Below, piece by piece: positions 9,901-19,084 of a stretch of 64,000 nt of DNA. How positions within the stretch are numbered: the first letter of the stretch is position 1; every line of letters begins with the position of its first letter. The position numbers and the translations under genes are program-made. Location of the stretch: assembly GCF_001050375.1 (NCBI RefSeq), contig NZ_KQ130482.1, positions 264,954-328,953 of the forward strand, given 5' to 3'. The notes beneath the pieces were generated by a model that was not told the origin of the DNA, ran no database searches, and saw only the letters and a program-made list of their open reading frames with translations. Origin of the DNA: Catenovulum maritimum. GTDB taxonomy: Bacteria; Pseudomonadota; Gammaproteobacteria; Enterobacterales; Alteromonadaceae.

Positions 9901-10556
9901 CTGCTGAAAATTCGGTGGGCATTGGTGGAGCCTATATGTGCATTTATGGCATGGAAGGTCCTGGTGGTTACCAGTTTGTTGGCCGAACTGTGCAAATGTG
10001 GAACCGTTACCGCAGTAATGAAGTATTCAACCAACCTTGGCTGTTACGATTTTTTGATCAAGTTAAGTATTACCCAGTCAGCCATGAAGAGTTAATGCAA
10101 ATTCGTGAAGATTTTCCATTAGGTAAATGGCAGCCAAAAGTTGAAGCAGCTACCGTGTCTATGCCAGAACTTATCCAGCAATGGAAAGATAACGCTGACA
10201 ATATTGATCGCTTCACAAAACAGCGCGAACAAGCCTTTGCTAGCGAAATGGCTGAATGGAAACGAACAGGGCAGCTTAATTATTCATTTGAAGCCGATGC
10301 AGAGCAACAAACAGAAAGCATTCAACTAGCTGAAAATCAGTATTTAATGGAGGCAACCGCTGCAGGCAGTGTTTGGAAAGTAAGTTGTCAGGCTGAGCAA
10401 CAAATACAATCGGGTGAATCTATGATAGTGCTCGAATCTATGAAAATGGAAATTGATATCGCGGCTACTGAATCTGCAAAAGTTGTTAAGGTATTAGTAA
10501 AAGAAGGTCAGCAAGTTCATGCAGGTCAAGCATTAATGGTATTGGAGGAAGCTTAA
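6951..10556 (+). CDS. Biotin-dependent guanidine/urea carboxylase
   Basis: 1201 residues. Domains in order: biotin carboxylase (about 1-450; ATP-grasp loop STAGGGGIGM, EVNTRLQVEHGVTE), two KipA/AHS-like carboxyltransferase halves (about 455-1010), and a C-terminal biotinyl domain with VLESMKMEI, biotin on Lys1165. Enzymes of this build are annotated urea carboxylase, but those under guanidine riboswitches with the two DUF1989 partners carboxylate guanidine to carboxyguanidine. Two riboswitch classes in this operon argue for guanidine. The length is normal for the family. It ends two bases before allophanate hydrolase. Confidence 0.92.
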   Translation: MFNTVLIANRGAIACRIIRTLKKLGIKSIAVYSQADKESLHVTQADEAYSLGEGAAATTYLNQDKIIEIANQTGAQAIHPGYGFLSENASFSEKLKQENIGFIGPRAQQMIDFGLKHQARDIAEKANVPLVPGSGLISDVEELTQYAENVGFPVMLKSTAGGGGIGMQRCDTVTELEKAFINVKHLGAQNFANDGVFVEKFVEKARHIEVQVIGNGFGQVVTLGERDCSSQRRNQKVIEETPAPNLPAKTRSAMLATAKNLMASIQYLNAGTVEFIYDQDQDTFYFLEVNTRLQVEHGVTEMCYQLDLVEWMLKVAYSEHVQKQALDLTELDAMKPQGHAIQARIYAENPVKNFQPSAGLLTQVEWPLQDVRVDHWVEAGLTVSPFFDPMLAKVIVHSDNRDAAIAKLDKALTDSNIYGVITNVDYVQQILADDSFKQGKIFTRSLNDFQASFAGFEVLKAGTMTTIQDYPARTGYWDIGVPPSGPFDFYSFRLANRLLNNSEDAAGLEITLQGPSLKFYQDCQVVVTGAEIEINLDDQVQNNHQIISIKAGQTLKIGKVLAAGARAYLAVSGGIQCPDYLGSKSTFTLGQFGGHCGRALRMGDFLSIAKSSEILPVNQIPRKVIAPVTKDWTVRVIYGPHGAPDFFTEDDIDQIQFHTWKIHYNSSRTGIRLIGPKPEWARETGGEAGLHPSNIHDNAYAFGTVDFTGDMPVILGPDGPSLGGFVCPFTVISADLWKLGQLKAGDNLKFEVVDLASAKQIEIAQNQQVNQLETISCDYQTAAISTPILDTLETDDGEPGLVFRQAGDKFLLAEYGELVLDLTLRARVQALLEGLQAKNLNGVLELTPGIRSLQIHYENLVLDVKDLIETIKQIDLGLGDTRQLSFESRVVHLPLSWNDKACQEAIDKYVQSVRKDAPWCPSNLEFIKRINGLDNIDQVKEIVFNANYLVLGLGDVYLGAPVATPLDKCHRLVTTKYNPARTWTAENSVGIGGAYMCIYGMEGPGGYQFVGRTVQMWNRYRSNEVFNQPWLLRFFDQVKYYPVSHEELMQIREDFPLGKWQPKVEAATVSMPELIQQWKDNADNIDRFTKQREQAFASEMAEWKRTGQLNYSFEADAEQQTESIQLAENQYLMEATAAGSVWKVSCQAEQQIQSGESMIVLESMKMEIDIAATESAKVVKVLVKEGQQVHAGQALMVLEEA

Positions 10557-10558
10557 TT

Positions 10559-12346
10559 ATGAATAAAATAAACTTAACTATCAGTGAATTAAATAAAGCT
10601 TATACAAGTGGCACTTTATCACCAGCAGTGCTTATTCCTGAACTTATTTCACAGGCAAAAAAACAGCAAGCCGTTTGGATCCACTTATTAAATGAGGATG
10701 AGCTGCAACCTTATTTAGCAGGCTTAAAAACTAAGTCACCTCAAACACATGCACTATATGGTGTGCCATTTGCGATTAAAGATAATATTGATTTAGCGGG
10801 TGTGCCTACCACAGCAGCTTGTGCTGAGTTTAGCTATATCCCAGAAAAATCGGCTTTTGTGGTTGAGCAATTGATAGCTGCAGGTGCCATTCCAATCGGT
10901 AAAACGAATTTAGACCAATTCGCCACTGGCTTGGTTGGTACTCGTTCACCTTATGGCGAAACACCAAATGCATTTAATCCAGATTACATTTCGGGTGGGT
11001 CTAGCTCAGGATCGGCCGTTTCACTAGCCTTGGGCACAGTGAGCTTTTCATTAGGCACTGACACAGCTGGATCTGGCCGAGTACCTGCTTGTTTTAATAA
11101 TTTGGTTGGGTTAAAACCGAGCAAAGGCTTGTTATCAACATCGGGTGTGGTTCCGGCTTGTCGCAGTTTAGATTGTGTCAGTATTTTTGCTTTAACCGCG
11201 CATGATGCAAATCAAGTATTTCAAATCGCTGCGCAGTACGATAGCCAAGATAGCTTTTCGCGTAGTAACCCCGCGGCGAATCAAGCGCCGGTTTTAGCGA
11301 AAGCTAATTTTACTTTTGCTGTCCCTTTCGATGAACAATTAACTTTTTTTGGTGATCATGCTTATCAAGCTGAATTTGAAAAAGCAGTTGCAGGGCTCGA
11401 GGCGATAGGCGGCCATAAAAAGCAGCTCGATTTTTCACCTATGTTACAGGCAGCTAAATTATTGTACGAAGGCCCTTGGGTTGCAGAGCGCTATATAGCA
11501 ACTCAACATATTATTGAAAACCAATCACAAGCCATGTTGGATGTCACCCGAACTATTATTAGCTCAGGGAATAAACCATTAGCAACGGATTGTTTTGCTG
11601 CGCTTTATCAGTTACAAGCACTAAAAAAACAAGCCGATTTAATTGTTGAACAGGTTGATTTTTTAGTGAGTCCTACTGCGGGCAGGCACTACAGTCGTGA
11701 AGAAATTCGCGAAAATCCAATTGGCTTTAATTCTAATTTAGGTTACTACACCAACTTTATGAACCTATTAGATTTCTCGGCCATTGCAGTGCCAACCAGT
11801 TTTACTGATAACAATATGCCATTTGGGATAACCCTATTCGGTCAGGCAATGCAAGATCAAACCTTATTAGCTTATGCTGATAAAATTATGCAGTACAATC
11901 AACTCACTTTAGGTGCAACTGATTGGCCATTTATAACTGAAAATATAAATTCAGATGATAATCCTGGTTTTATTGATCTCGCTGTGTGTGGCGCGCATTT
12001 ATCTAACATGGCGCTTAACTGGCAGTTAATTGAACGTGACGCCCAGTTAATCGAAACCACAACCACAGCTAGTGCTTATCAAATGTATGCCGTACCTGGG
12101 CAAGTAGAGCGTCCAGCATTAATACGTTCATCCGGTGAAACCCAATCATTTGAAGTGGAAGTGTGGCGCATGCCGACTGAACATTTTGCTTCTTTTGTTC
12201 AAGGGATTGCTGCACCTTTAGGGATAGGCAAGGTTGAGATGAAAGATGGCCGTTTTGTCAGCGGTTTTATTGCAGAAAGTATAGCGCAAAGTGGTGTCAA
12301 TATTAGTCAGTTTGGGAGCTGGCGAAAATATATTGAACAGAAATAA
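10559..12346 (+). CDS. atzF: Allophanate hydrolase
   Basis: 595 residues. It has an N-terminal amidase-signature domain with the Ser-cisSer-Lys triad visible (Lys74 in AIKDNID, Ser149 in GGSSSGSA, Ser172 in DTAGS) and a C-terminal allophanate hydrolase domain (about 470-595) that decarboxylates the intermediate. It splits allophanate into two ammonia and two carbon dioxide, the last step of guanidine or urea nitrogen release through the carboxylase. It is translationally close to the carboxylase (two-base gap). No terminator of the classic form is evident in the 312 bases that follow, where a short CCCC/GGGG hairpin lies near 12447. Confidence 0.93.
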   Translation: MNKINLTISELNKAYTSGTLSPAVLIPELISQAKKQQAVWIHLLNEDELQPYLAGLKTKSPQTHALYGVPFAIKDNIDLAGVPTTAACAEFSYIPEKSAFVVEQLIAAGAIPIGKTNLDQFATGLVGTRSPYGETPNAFNPDYISGGSSSGSAVSLALGTVSFSLGTDTAGSGRVPACFNNLVGLKPSKGLLSTSGVVPACRSLDCVSIFALTAHDANQVFQIAAQYDSQDSFSRSNPAANQAPVLAKANFTFAVPFDEQLTFFGDHAYQAEFEKAVAGLEAIGGHKKQLDFSPMLQAAKLLYEGPWVAERYIATQHIIENQSQAMLDVTRTIISSGNKPLATDCFAALYQLQALKKQADLIVEQVDFLVSPTAGRHYSREEIRENPIGFNSNLGYYTNFMNLLDFSAIAVPTSFTDNNMPFGITLFGQAMQDQTLLAYADKIMQYNQLTLGATDWPFITENINSDDNPGFIDLAVCGAHLSNMALNWQLIERDAQLIETTTTASAYQMYAVPGQVERPALIRSSGETQSFEVEVWRMPTEHFASFVQGIAAPLGIGKVEMKDGRFVSGFIAESIAQSGVNISQFGSWRKYIEQK

Positions 12347-12591
12347 GACTTTGACCTATCGGCGTACTTGCCTTTGTTTATAGTTGAAATTTCAGCCCAA
12401 AGAACAATGTTTATTGTCATATAGTTTTGAACTCAAGCTAAACAACCCCATGGATGGGGTAGGTTGGGCGGTGTTGGAGATCAAGCCTTAATTTAACGCC
12501 GTGTTTTATATTGGCCTTTAATATCCTTATTTACATTTTAAACTAAAGCGAAATAATTCATCATATGAATATTAAGGTTATATTAATTTAA

Positions 12592-12620
12592 CTGTCATTT
12601 AGTCAAATTGTCGATATAAT
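12592..12620 (+). promoter_or_regulatory. Sigma-70-like promoter for the small XRE gene
   Basis: CTGTCA (12592-12597), 17 bases, then TATAAT (12615-12620), 38 bases before the start codon at 12659. The spacing is ideal and the -10 is perfect. The rest of the gap 12347-12591 shows nothing I can support beyond a short hairpin. Confidence 0.6.
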
Positions 12621-12658
12621 GAGCGTTATTCTTAATTTTTAGCAACTAGGTAATCTCA

Positions 12659-12961
12659 ATGGAAAATAATGCCCAATTAAGTACAGATGAAACAAAGTTA
12701 TATTTTGCACGCTATTTAAAACAGTTGCGCAAACAGGCTAATTTATCTAAAGAAGCATTATCTTTATCCAGTCATGTTTCGGAAAAGGCTATCAAAAAAT
12801 TCGAACGCTCAGGTGACATAGATTTTGCTGATTTAATTAAGTTATGGGCGAAATTAGATAATTTAGAAGCCTTGGACAACTTAGTTCTCACACAAGCGCA
12901 AAAAGAAGATATAAAAACAAGCCATCATTGTATCGATAACATACTCACTTACGGTTTATAA
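12659..12961 (+). CDS. Small XRE-type helix-turn-helix protein
   Basis: 100 residues. The segment from about 15 to 70 (YLKQLRKQANLSKEALS, then VSEKAIKKFERSG) follows the Cro/CI-type helix-turn-helix pattern of an orphan antitoxin or phage-like repressor. No toxin gene is beside it. It stands alone with its own promoter and is convergent to the MocR-type gene, separated by a terminator hairpin. The regulated target is unknown. Confidence 0.65.
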   Translation: MENNAQLSTDETKLYFARYLKQLRKQANLSKEALSLSSHVSEKAIKKFERSGDIDFADLIKLWAKLDNLEALDNLVLTQAQKEDIKTSHHCIDNILTYGL

Positions 12962-12972
12962 ACAATTCTTAG

Positions 12973-12992
12973 GGATCACTTTTTGGTGATCC
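12973..12992. terminator. Hairpin between convergent genes
   Basis: Perfect 7-bp arms GGATCAC and GTGATCC with a T-rich loop, placed between the convergent XRE and MocR genes; it could serve both strands. There is no long U-tract after it. Confidence 0.5.
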
Positions 12993-13016
12993 GCTAGCAC
13001 TCAATTCATATAAGGG

Positions 13017-14477
13017 TCAGCCTTTATCAGTCCGGTTTTTGGTGTTTTTTAAGCAGTCAGCGTAAGTCTTTGCCAGTACTAAAATAGCTTGTTCAGTTTT
13101 GCCCAAATCAGTTTCGGCTATGGTTAAGCGTACGCAATTTTTATAGGTCCCGTTCATCGAAAATATATCGCCAGGGGCGACCGAAATACCTTGCGCCAAT
13201 GCAGAGTGATAAAATGTGATTGCGTTAAAATGTTCAGGCCCTTCTAACCATAAAAACAGTCCGCCTTTTGGTAAAGTAAATTGAATTGATGGATCAAAAT
13301 AGCGGCGAATTAATTGAGCCAGATGGTTTAACCTTTGTTCAATCGCAACTTTTAATCGTTTGATGTGCGCCTGATAACCTTCGCTAAATAAATAATCAGC
13401 TAACCCGACTTGAGGTGGTAAAGACACTGTCAGGTTTTGATTTAATTTACGTTTAATCATAGCATCAAATTTTAATTCGCTAGACAGCCAGCCAACACGA
13501 TAGCCCGATGCTAAAGGTTTAGAAAAAGAGCCTGTATAAACGATATAATTAGGCGAACTCGATACATAGCTATAGACCGGACTGGTTTGCTCGCCGATAA
13601 ATCCTAATTCACCAAAAGCATCATCTTCAATACTGGGGATTTGATAGTGTTGAATTAAATCGGCTAGTTTCTGTTTTACTTTTACCGATAAATTAAAGCC
13701 AAGTGGGTTATATCCAACCGAACTAAAAATAAAGGCTTGAAAGCAATTTTGCTGCATGAGTTGCTCTAAATACTTTAAATCTGGCCCTTGACTGGTACAT
13801 GGAATTTCTAAAATTTGACGCCCAGAGTGCTGAATTGCCATTAATAAACCGCTGTAACAAGGTGTTAATATGGCGACCACATCACCGGGTTTAGTCAGCT
13901 CCAAAATGGCTAAGTTCACCGCTTCTAAGCAACCATTGGTTATTAATAATTGTTCGGCTTTAATATGGCAATTACGTTGTAATAATCTTTCACTAATGGC
14001 TTGGCGTAAACTTAAAAAACCTTGTTCATTGCCGTAACTATATGCCGCAGCAGGTAAACGGCGATTTGCTCTGTGCAACGAGCGCTGAAGCTCTTTGATG
14101 GGTAATAATGATCCCGGTAAAAAACCAGCACCCAAATTAATCATGTTAGGGCGCATGGCGTTTTTGAGAACTTCAAACATAACATCCGAGGTATCATGAG
14201 TAACTAACTCTGCGGTTGGCTTATCTGTTATCTTTTTATTAGTGTTACTCGTCTCATCTACACACAAAAAATCACGAACAAAATAACCAGACTTAGGTTT
14301 AACACCAATTAAGCCTTGCTGTTCAAGCAAATTATAGGTTTTAGTCGCTGTGCTTAAACTAATATTATGATGATGCGCAAATTTACGTAACGACAACAAT
14401 AGACTACCTGCCAATAGCTTGTGCTGACGGATATCACTTGCAATTTGATAGGCCAAGGTTTCGTATTTAAATGCCAT
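13017..14477 (-). CDS. MocR/PdxR-type regulator (GntR HTH fused to PLP aminotransferase fold)
   Basis: 486 residues. A GntR winged helix (about 1-70; SLRKFAHHHNISLSTATKTYNLLEQQG follows the recognition-helix pattern) is joined by a linker to an aminotransferase-I fold. The Schiff-base lysine is Lys320 in TGSFSKPLASG, and the cofactor aspartate is in IEDDAFGEL. Such proteins are usually transcription factors that sense PLP or an amino acid. It is divergent from the EamA exporter gene at 14627, the usual arrangement for a MocR regulator of a neighbouring transporter. The ligand cannot be deduced. Confidence 0.88.
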   Translation of the reverse strand: MAFKYETLAYQIASDIRQHKLLAGSLLLSLRKFAHHHNISLSTATKTYNLLEQQGLIGVKPKSGYFVRDFLCVDETSNTNKKITDKPTAELVTHDTSDVMFEVLKNAMRPNMINLGAGFLPGSLLPIKELQRSLHRANRRLPAAAYSYGNEQGFLSLRQAISERLLQRNCHIKAEQLLITNGCLEAVNLAILELTKPGDVVAILTPCYSGLLMAIQHSGRQILEIPCTSQGPDLKYLEQLMQQNCFQAFIFSSVGYNPLGFNLSVKVKQKLADLIQHYQIPSIEDDAFGELGFIGEQTSPVYSYVSSSPNYIVYTGSFSKPLASGYRVGWLSSELKFDAMIKRKLNQNLTVSLPPQVGLADYLFSEGYQAHIKRLKVAIEQRLNHLAQLIRRYFDPSIQFTLPKGGLFLWLEGPEHFNAITFYHSALAQGISVAPGDIFSMNGTYKNCVRLTIAETDLGKTEQAILVLAKTYADCLKNTKNRTDKG

Positions 14478-14626
14478 ATTGATTTACCACAGTTATTTAC
14501 CTCAGATGTTCACCATAGAGGCTTGCCATTTTGCGTTGTAAATTATTTCGCTTCAAAGCCAGAATAAAAATCTGTACTGCATTATTTTAATTTTATTGTA
14601 TCTGTTTTGCTTGGTAAAACAAATTT

Positions 14627-15592
14627 ATGCTGGCAACCAGATTAAAAACATTAAAGGCAAAGTGGATGCAAAATACATTTCTCAGTCATTTCTTCGGACA
14701 TTTAAATCTTCCATATTCTAACTGGGCAAATAAATTGCCATATTTATGGGCGTTATTAGGTATAAGTTGTTTTGCTTTTACCTTTCCTGTAACCAAGTTT
14801 GCGATGGCCGAATTAGATCCGGTTTTTATAACTGTTATGCGGGCTTTTATTGCGAGCCTATTTGCGATTGGCTATTTAGTCATTCATAAAGCGAGACGAC
14901 CAACCAGCCAGCAAGCTATTCAGCTTAGTTTAACCGCGCTCGGCATTGTTTTTGGTTTTCCGATATTAGCCTCTATTGGGATTAAAACGACGAGTGTGAG
15001 CCACGCAGGTATTATTTCTGCCTTGCTGCCACTTGCGACAGCTATTGTGGCTAGTTTGATCACTAAAGAAAAAGCTAAGATCAAATTTTGGCTTTGCAGT
15101 GGCATGGCTGCATCCTTGGTAATCTTGTTGAGTTTTAATTTTGAATTAAGTCATATCAGCACATTATCAAGTCTAAACACAGGTGATATATGGTTATTTT
15201 TGGCTTTGCCATTAGGCGCTTTTGGTTATGCTATGGGAGGGCGATTAGCGCAAAGTATGCCGTCTACTTTGGTGATTTGCTGGATACTCGCGATCAGCTC
15301 ACCTGTTAGTGCTATATTAACTCTGTATTTAATGCCGGATAATTTATGGCAAATTAGCTTACCGACAGTTGTTTCGATTTTATATCTTGCTTTATTTAGT
15401 CAGTTACTCGGGTTCGTTTTTTGGAACAAAGGGCTAGCCCAAGGCGGCATTACTAAAATGAGCCAATTACAATTGTTACAACCATTTGGTACTTTACTCG
15501 GTGCGGCCGTTTTAATTGGCGAAGCGCTGACTTTTACACAACTCAGCGTATGTGCAGGCGTAGTAGGCTTGATATATTTGGGTAAAAAATAA
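14627..15592 (+). CDS. EamA/DMT-superfamily transporter
   Basis: 321 residues with about ten hydrophobic segments arranged as two EamA halves (about 40-170 and 185-320). The ATG at 14627 adds a polar leader; the internal ATG at 14666 is an alternative start. DMT proteins of this size usually export amino acids or metabolites. The divergent MocR-type regulator probably controls it, the shared promoter region being 14478-14626. A convergent terminator hairpin lies downstream. Confidence 0.83.
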   Translation: MLATRLKTLKAKWMQNTFLSHFFGHLNLPYSNWANKLPYLWALLGISCFAFTFPVTKFAMAELDPVFITVMRAFIASLFAIGYLVIHKARRPTSQQAIQLSLTALGIVFGFPILASIGIKTTSVSHAGIISALLPLATAIVASLITKEKAKIKFWLCSGMAASLVILLSFNFELSHISTLSSLNTGDIWLFLALPLGAFGYAMGGRLAQSMPSTLVICWILAISSPVSAILTLYLMPDNLWQISLPTVVSILYLALFSQLLGFVFWNKGLAQGGITKMSQLQLLQPFGTLLGAAVLIGEALTFTQLSVCAGVVGLIYLGKK

Positions 15593-15685
15593 TTAACCTT
15601 CATTCGGGATAGCAACTTGCTTCCTAGAGGCATTTTTCCTGATAACAGAGTTAAATTAGTTAATTTCTTATCTGGAGTTATGCTT

Positions 15686-15722
15686 AAATAAGCTACATTT
15701 GTATTGTCTATGTAGCTTATTT
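15686..15722. terminator. Bidirectional terminator hairpin
   Basis: 13-bp perfect arms (AAATAAGCTACAT and its complement, 15686-15698 and 15710-15722) around an 11-base loop, between the convergent EamA and VanZ-like genes. A/T-rich flanks suit termination on either strand. Confidence 0.65.
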
Positions 15723-15783
15723 GATTTAAGACTTTTCAATTCAGTTAATAACTTGGTTGGTTTTATTATCTGAAACCGCTAAT

Positions 15784-16173
15784 TTATAAATTTTCCTGTT
15801 TTTGGGCACTCTTAAGCTTAGCGCCACACCAAACACCACCTAAGCTCGCGGTTAAATCTATCCAATCAAAAGATCGCGAAGCGATAAAGATTTGACTAAA
15901 TTCTTCACTAGTAGCTAATAAGCCGATTAACAAAAAAGCTAACGAATAATGTTTGCCATAAATAAAAACCTGTTTAGCGTTAATTCCAATATTTGTGCAA
16001 ATTGTTATCAGTAAAAAAATGAGAAAGTGACCTATTTTGTCGCCAAAAGGAATAGCAGCTACAAATTTAAAAAGCATTAATTCAGCTCCATTGTTTGCTG
16101 CTGAAATCACCCAAACAATGAAGCCAATAAAACTAATACTTAAAGCTCTAGTCCACATTGTTTGGTTTCTCAT
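15784..16173 (-). CDS. VanZ-like small membrane protein
   Basis: 129 residues with three or four hydrophobic segments and the VanZ-like features DKIGHFLIF and a late SFDWIDLTASLGG. It overlaps the end of creD by 26 bases on the same strand, so it is the last gene of the cre operon here. VanZ-like proteins sit in the inner membrane, and their biochemical role is mostly unknown. Its link with the CreBC envelope-stress system is suggested only by position. Confidence 0.7.
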   Translation of the reverse strand: MRNQTMWTRALSISFIGFIVWVISAANNGAELMLFKFVAAIPFGDKIGHFLIFLLITICTNIGINAKQVFIYGKHYSLAFLLIGLLATSEEFSQIFIASRSFDWIDLTASLGGVWCGAKLKSAQKQENL

Positions 16174-17569
16174 TTGGGACTTGTTTTGGCGCTAAGCTTG
16201 CCAAATTGTCACTCACTTGATACCAGTCAATATTACGAGTGACTATCATAATAATGGTGAGGACGATAAAAACTAAAGCTGATCCCATCGCAAGGGCAAA
16301 ATCTTCAGCGCTAATAATGACATATAGCACAGCATACAAAATACCAATAGCAAGCGCACATAGACTAGCTCTTATCAAACTCTTTAATACAAAGTACAAA
16401 TAAAACATTAGCAAGCTGACGCAGGCAAAACTAGCGATAGCGTAGGCTGTTATAAAGGCAATATGTTCAGACAATGAAAGCAGGAGTAGATAAAAAATGG
16501 AAATACTTAGTCCGACTAAAGTGTATTGAATAGGGTGAATTCTTAACTGTTTAACCACTTCAAAAATAAAGAAAGCAATAAAGGTTAGACCAATAAATAA
16601 AATGCCATACTTTGTAGAGCGTTCAGATTGTAGGTAAACATCAACAGCCTCAATATGCTTTATGCCCAAGGCACTATTCAACAGTGCTTTACATTCTCCA
16701 TTCGCGCAGTCATCCAGCTTATTTTGTATATTGCTCGCAAATGAAGTGACTTGCCACTGGGCTTGATATCCAGCGTCAGAAATGGAAAGCTTGGTCGGTA
16801 AAAATTGACCTGTAAATTGAGGGTGAGGCCAGTTTGATTTAGCTGTTATAGATACATTATTCCCGACTGGGACAAAAGCTAGTTGCTCCATGCCCCTGAG
16901 ATCAAATTCGAATTCTAAAGTTAAATTGGTTAAATCAAGTTTCTTTAGGTCACCTATTTGAGCGTGTAATCCGTTTTGATACTTCTCTAGCTTGCTTCCC
17001 GGATAAAACTCAAATGTTTGATTTGCCAATTTAAGATTTGGTACTCTGTTGATACCGCGGGGATCCGAAACCATGACAGAAATGTAAGCTGGCTCGAATT
17101 TCACCTTTGCACCGTCAGTTAGCGTTTGAGTAGATAAAATTTGTTTAATTTGTTCGCTGGCTAACTCAGCTTTAATCTGAATTTTAGAAGTATATACTGG
17201 GATTGAATAAATACCTTTTTGTCTTGCCGAATCCAGAGTATCGACAGTAATTTGTGTCGTCTTGGGTTTTAAAAAATAGCTTTTCTGGATGCGGTAAGGT
17301 TTTTCAACCATTTTCTCTGCTTTTGAGTCATATACAAATTTAGTCCCTATCATTTCGTACGGTATAACCAAAATGGGGGCGACTACTTGTTGTCGGCCAG
17401 TCCAACTCTGAGCGACACTTTGGGTTGCTTCAGCTAAAAACCTTTGTCTATCTCTGATTTGATCACTCACCATAGCCAGAGGAATTAATAAGACCAAACT
17501 GATAAAAATTATAATGACAATTTTGGTTGTTAAGTTTTTTTGTATTTGCTTCATTATCTGCTCCATCAT
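16148..17569 (-). CDS. creD: Inner-membrane protein CreD
   Basis: 473 residues of the CreD (cell-envelope integrity/beta-lactam tolerance) family. There is one N-terminal membrane segment (about 15-35), a large periplasmic domain starting ATQSVAQSWTGRQQVVAPILVIPY, and a C-terminal block of about five membrane segments (325-460). In enterobacteria creD is induced by CreB and its product alters envelope stability. It lies 72 bases after creC. I do not see the enterobacterial cre-tag (paired TTCAC) in that gap, but a TAAACCA direct repeat is present on this strand at 17602-17621. Confidence 0.9.
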   Translation of the reverse strand: MMEQIMKQIQKNLTTKIVIIIFISLVLLIPLAMVSDQIRDRQRFLAEATQSVAQSWTGRQQVVAPILVIPYEMIGTKFVYDSKAEKMVEKPYRIQKSYFLKPKTTQITVDTLDSARQKGIYSIPVYTSKIQIKAELASEQIKQILSTQTLTDGAKVKFEPAYISVMVSDPRGINRVPNLKLANQTFEFYPGSKLEKYQNGLHAQIGDLKKLDLTNLTLEFEFDLRGMEQLAFVPVGNNVSITAKSNWPHPQFTGQFLPTKLSISDAGYQAQWQVTSFASNIQNKLDDCANGECKALLNSALGIKHIEAVDVYLQSERSTKYGILFIGLTFIAFFIFEVVKQLRIHPIQYTLVGLSISIFYLLLLSLSEHIAFITAYAIASFACVSLLMFYLYFVLKSLIRASLCALAIGILYAVLYVIISAEDFALAMGSALVFIVLTIIMIVTRNIDWYQVSDNLASLAPKQVPNEKPNNVD

Positions 17570-17641
17570 TTATTGATAGGGCATAAGTTAGCAATGCAAT
17601 ATGGTTTACATATGTGGTTTATGTGTGTTTTGTGTGTGCCG

Positions 17642-19084
17642 CTAATTTAATTTTCTGGCTAAGGTTAGTTGCGCGCAAACGCCATTCGGCGCTTTGTTTT
17701 TGATGACAAAACTCCCTTTATGTAGCTCAGCTATTTGCTCCACAAAACATAAGCCTAACCCTGAACTTTTTTTGCCAGTTGCAGGTCGGGGAAGTGAGTA
17801 AAAACGAGAGAGAACTTTATCTAGCGCATAATCTGGTATGCCGGCACCTTGATCTTCAACTTTAACTACAATTTGAGAGTCGGAGAGGGAGCATAGCTGA
17901 ATCTTAATGCTTGAATGTTCTGGACTAAAGTCAATTGCGTTTTGCAGTAAATTGTCGATAGCTTGAGCTATTAGCAAGGCATCTGCTTGCATATTTGGTT
18001 GCGGTGAATACTCAACGGATAGCTCGATTGATTTAGTATTAAGTATGAATATTTTGCTTTTTACGACTTGATCGACCACTTGGTTTAAATCTATTTGGGT
18101 GAGCTCAGTTAATTTATGCTGTTTCTCAAGAGCAGCCAGTTCTAATAATTTATTGACTAAATTATTGATTCTATTGGTTTCTGTTTGAATATTTTGGACA
18201 AAATGATTTAAGTCTTCTTTAGACATGTCTGCACTAATTAACTCACTTGCGCCTTTAATTGCAGATATTGGGCTTTTCAATTCATGCGTTAAAGTATGGA
18301 CATAGTTTTCAACATATTCTTTGCCTGCTAGTTGCTTACGCATATTTTCCATTGCCTTTGCTAGCCGAGATAGCTCTTTTTCTGCTAGCTGAGGTGGAGA
18401 GCTTCTTTTACCTTGGGCAACTTCATTTGCGTATTTAGCTAATTTTCTAATTGAATGAGTTAAGCCGTAAGCAAGCGCCAAAGTGATAACGAAAGAACTT
18501 AGAATTAACCATATGCCTTGGTTTTTTAGTTTTTTTCTTACTTTGTCGATAAAAGGCTGTACTGAAATATTGGGTTTAGCCACAGTGACAACGCCGATTA
18601 TTTCATCTTTGATTATAATGGGTGCTGCGACATGCATAATAGAACTTAAATCGTCGCTTGGATCTGCTTTAGTACTTCTTGCTCCATAGCGTCCAAGCAG
18701 AGTTAAATAAACATCATTCCATTTTGAGTAATCGGCACCCAGATCCACACCAGTTGAGTCATACCTAACTATGCCTTGGTTATCTGTTACGTAAATTCTT
18801 AATTTACTATACGTTTTTTGTGTATTAAAAATGTTAGCTTGATAAGCTCTGTTTTCTAACCTTGCAATTGATGCTTGAATACTTGGGCTAATCCTTAGCT
18901 TATTATTCGCTACAAAATCATCGGTGATCAGCTCGGCTACAAGGTTTGCCATATCAATGAGTGCATCTTCTGTTGATTGCCTGTAGCCTGGCTTTATTTC
19001 AGACATAAATGCATTAAACAGCAAATATATGGCTAATGCTAAAACAACAAAATAGGCAAAAAATATCCGGAAATTAAGACTCAA
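17642..19084 (-). CDS. creC: Two-component sensor histidine kinase CreC
   Basis: 480 residues. There is an N-terminal membrane segment (8-25), a periplasmic/Cache-like sensor region to about 180, a second membrane segment (about 190-210), HAMP, a dimerisation helix with the phosphorylated His in THELKSPISA, and an HATPase domain (NLLQNAIDFS, EDQGAGIP, SSGLGL). The gene overlaps creB by 11 bases, as expected for the cre operon. It is the probable partner of CreB. Confidence 0.9.
   Translation of the reverse strand: MSLNFRIFFAYFVVLALAIYLLFNAFMSEIKPGYRQSTEDALIDMANLVAELITDDFVANNKLRISPSIQASIARLENRAYQANIFNTQKTYSKLRIYVTDNQGIVRYDSTGVDLGADYSKWNDVYLTLLGRYGARSTKADPSDDLSSIMHVAAPIIIKDEIIGVVTVAKPNISVQPFIDKVRKKLKNQGIWLILSSFVITLALAYGLTHSIRKLAKYANEVAQGKRSSPPQLAEKELSRLAKAMENMRKQLAGKEYVENYVHTLTHELKSPISAIKGASELISADMSKEDLNHFVQNIQTETNRINNLVNKLLELAALEKQHKLTELTQIDLNQVVDQVVKSKIFILNTKSIELSVEYSPQPNMQADALLIAQAIDNLLQNAIDFSPEHSSIKIQLCSLSDSQIVVKVEDQGAGIPDYALDKVLSRFYSLPRPATGKKSSGLGLCFVEQIAELHKGSFVIKNKAPNGVCAQLTLARKLN

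Noticed and set aside
12659-12961. Toxin-antitoxin module at the small XRE gene
   Set aside because: No toxin gene is adjacent; the neighbours are allophanate hydrolase and a MocR regulator.
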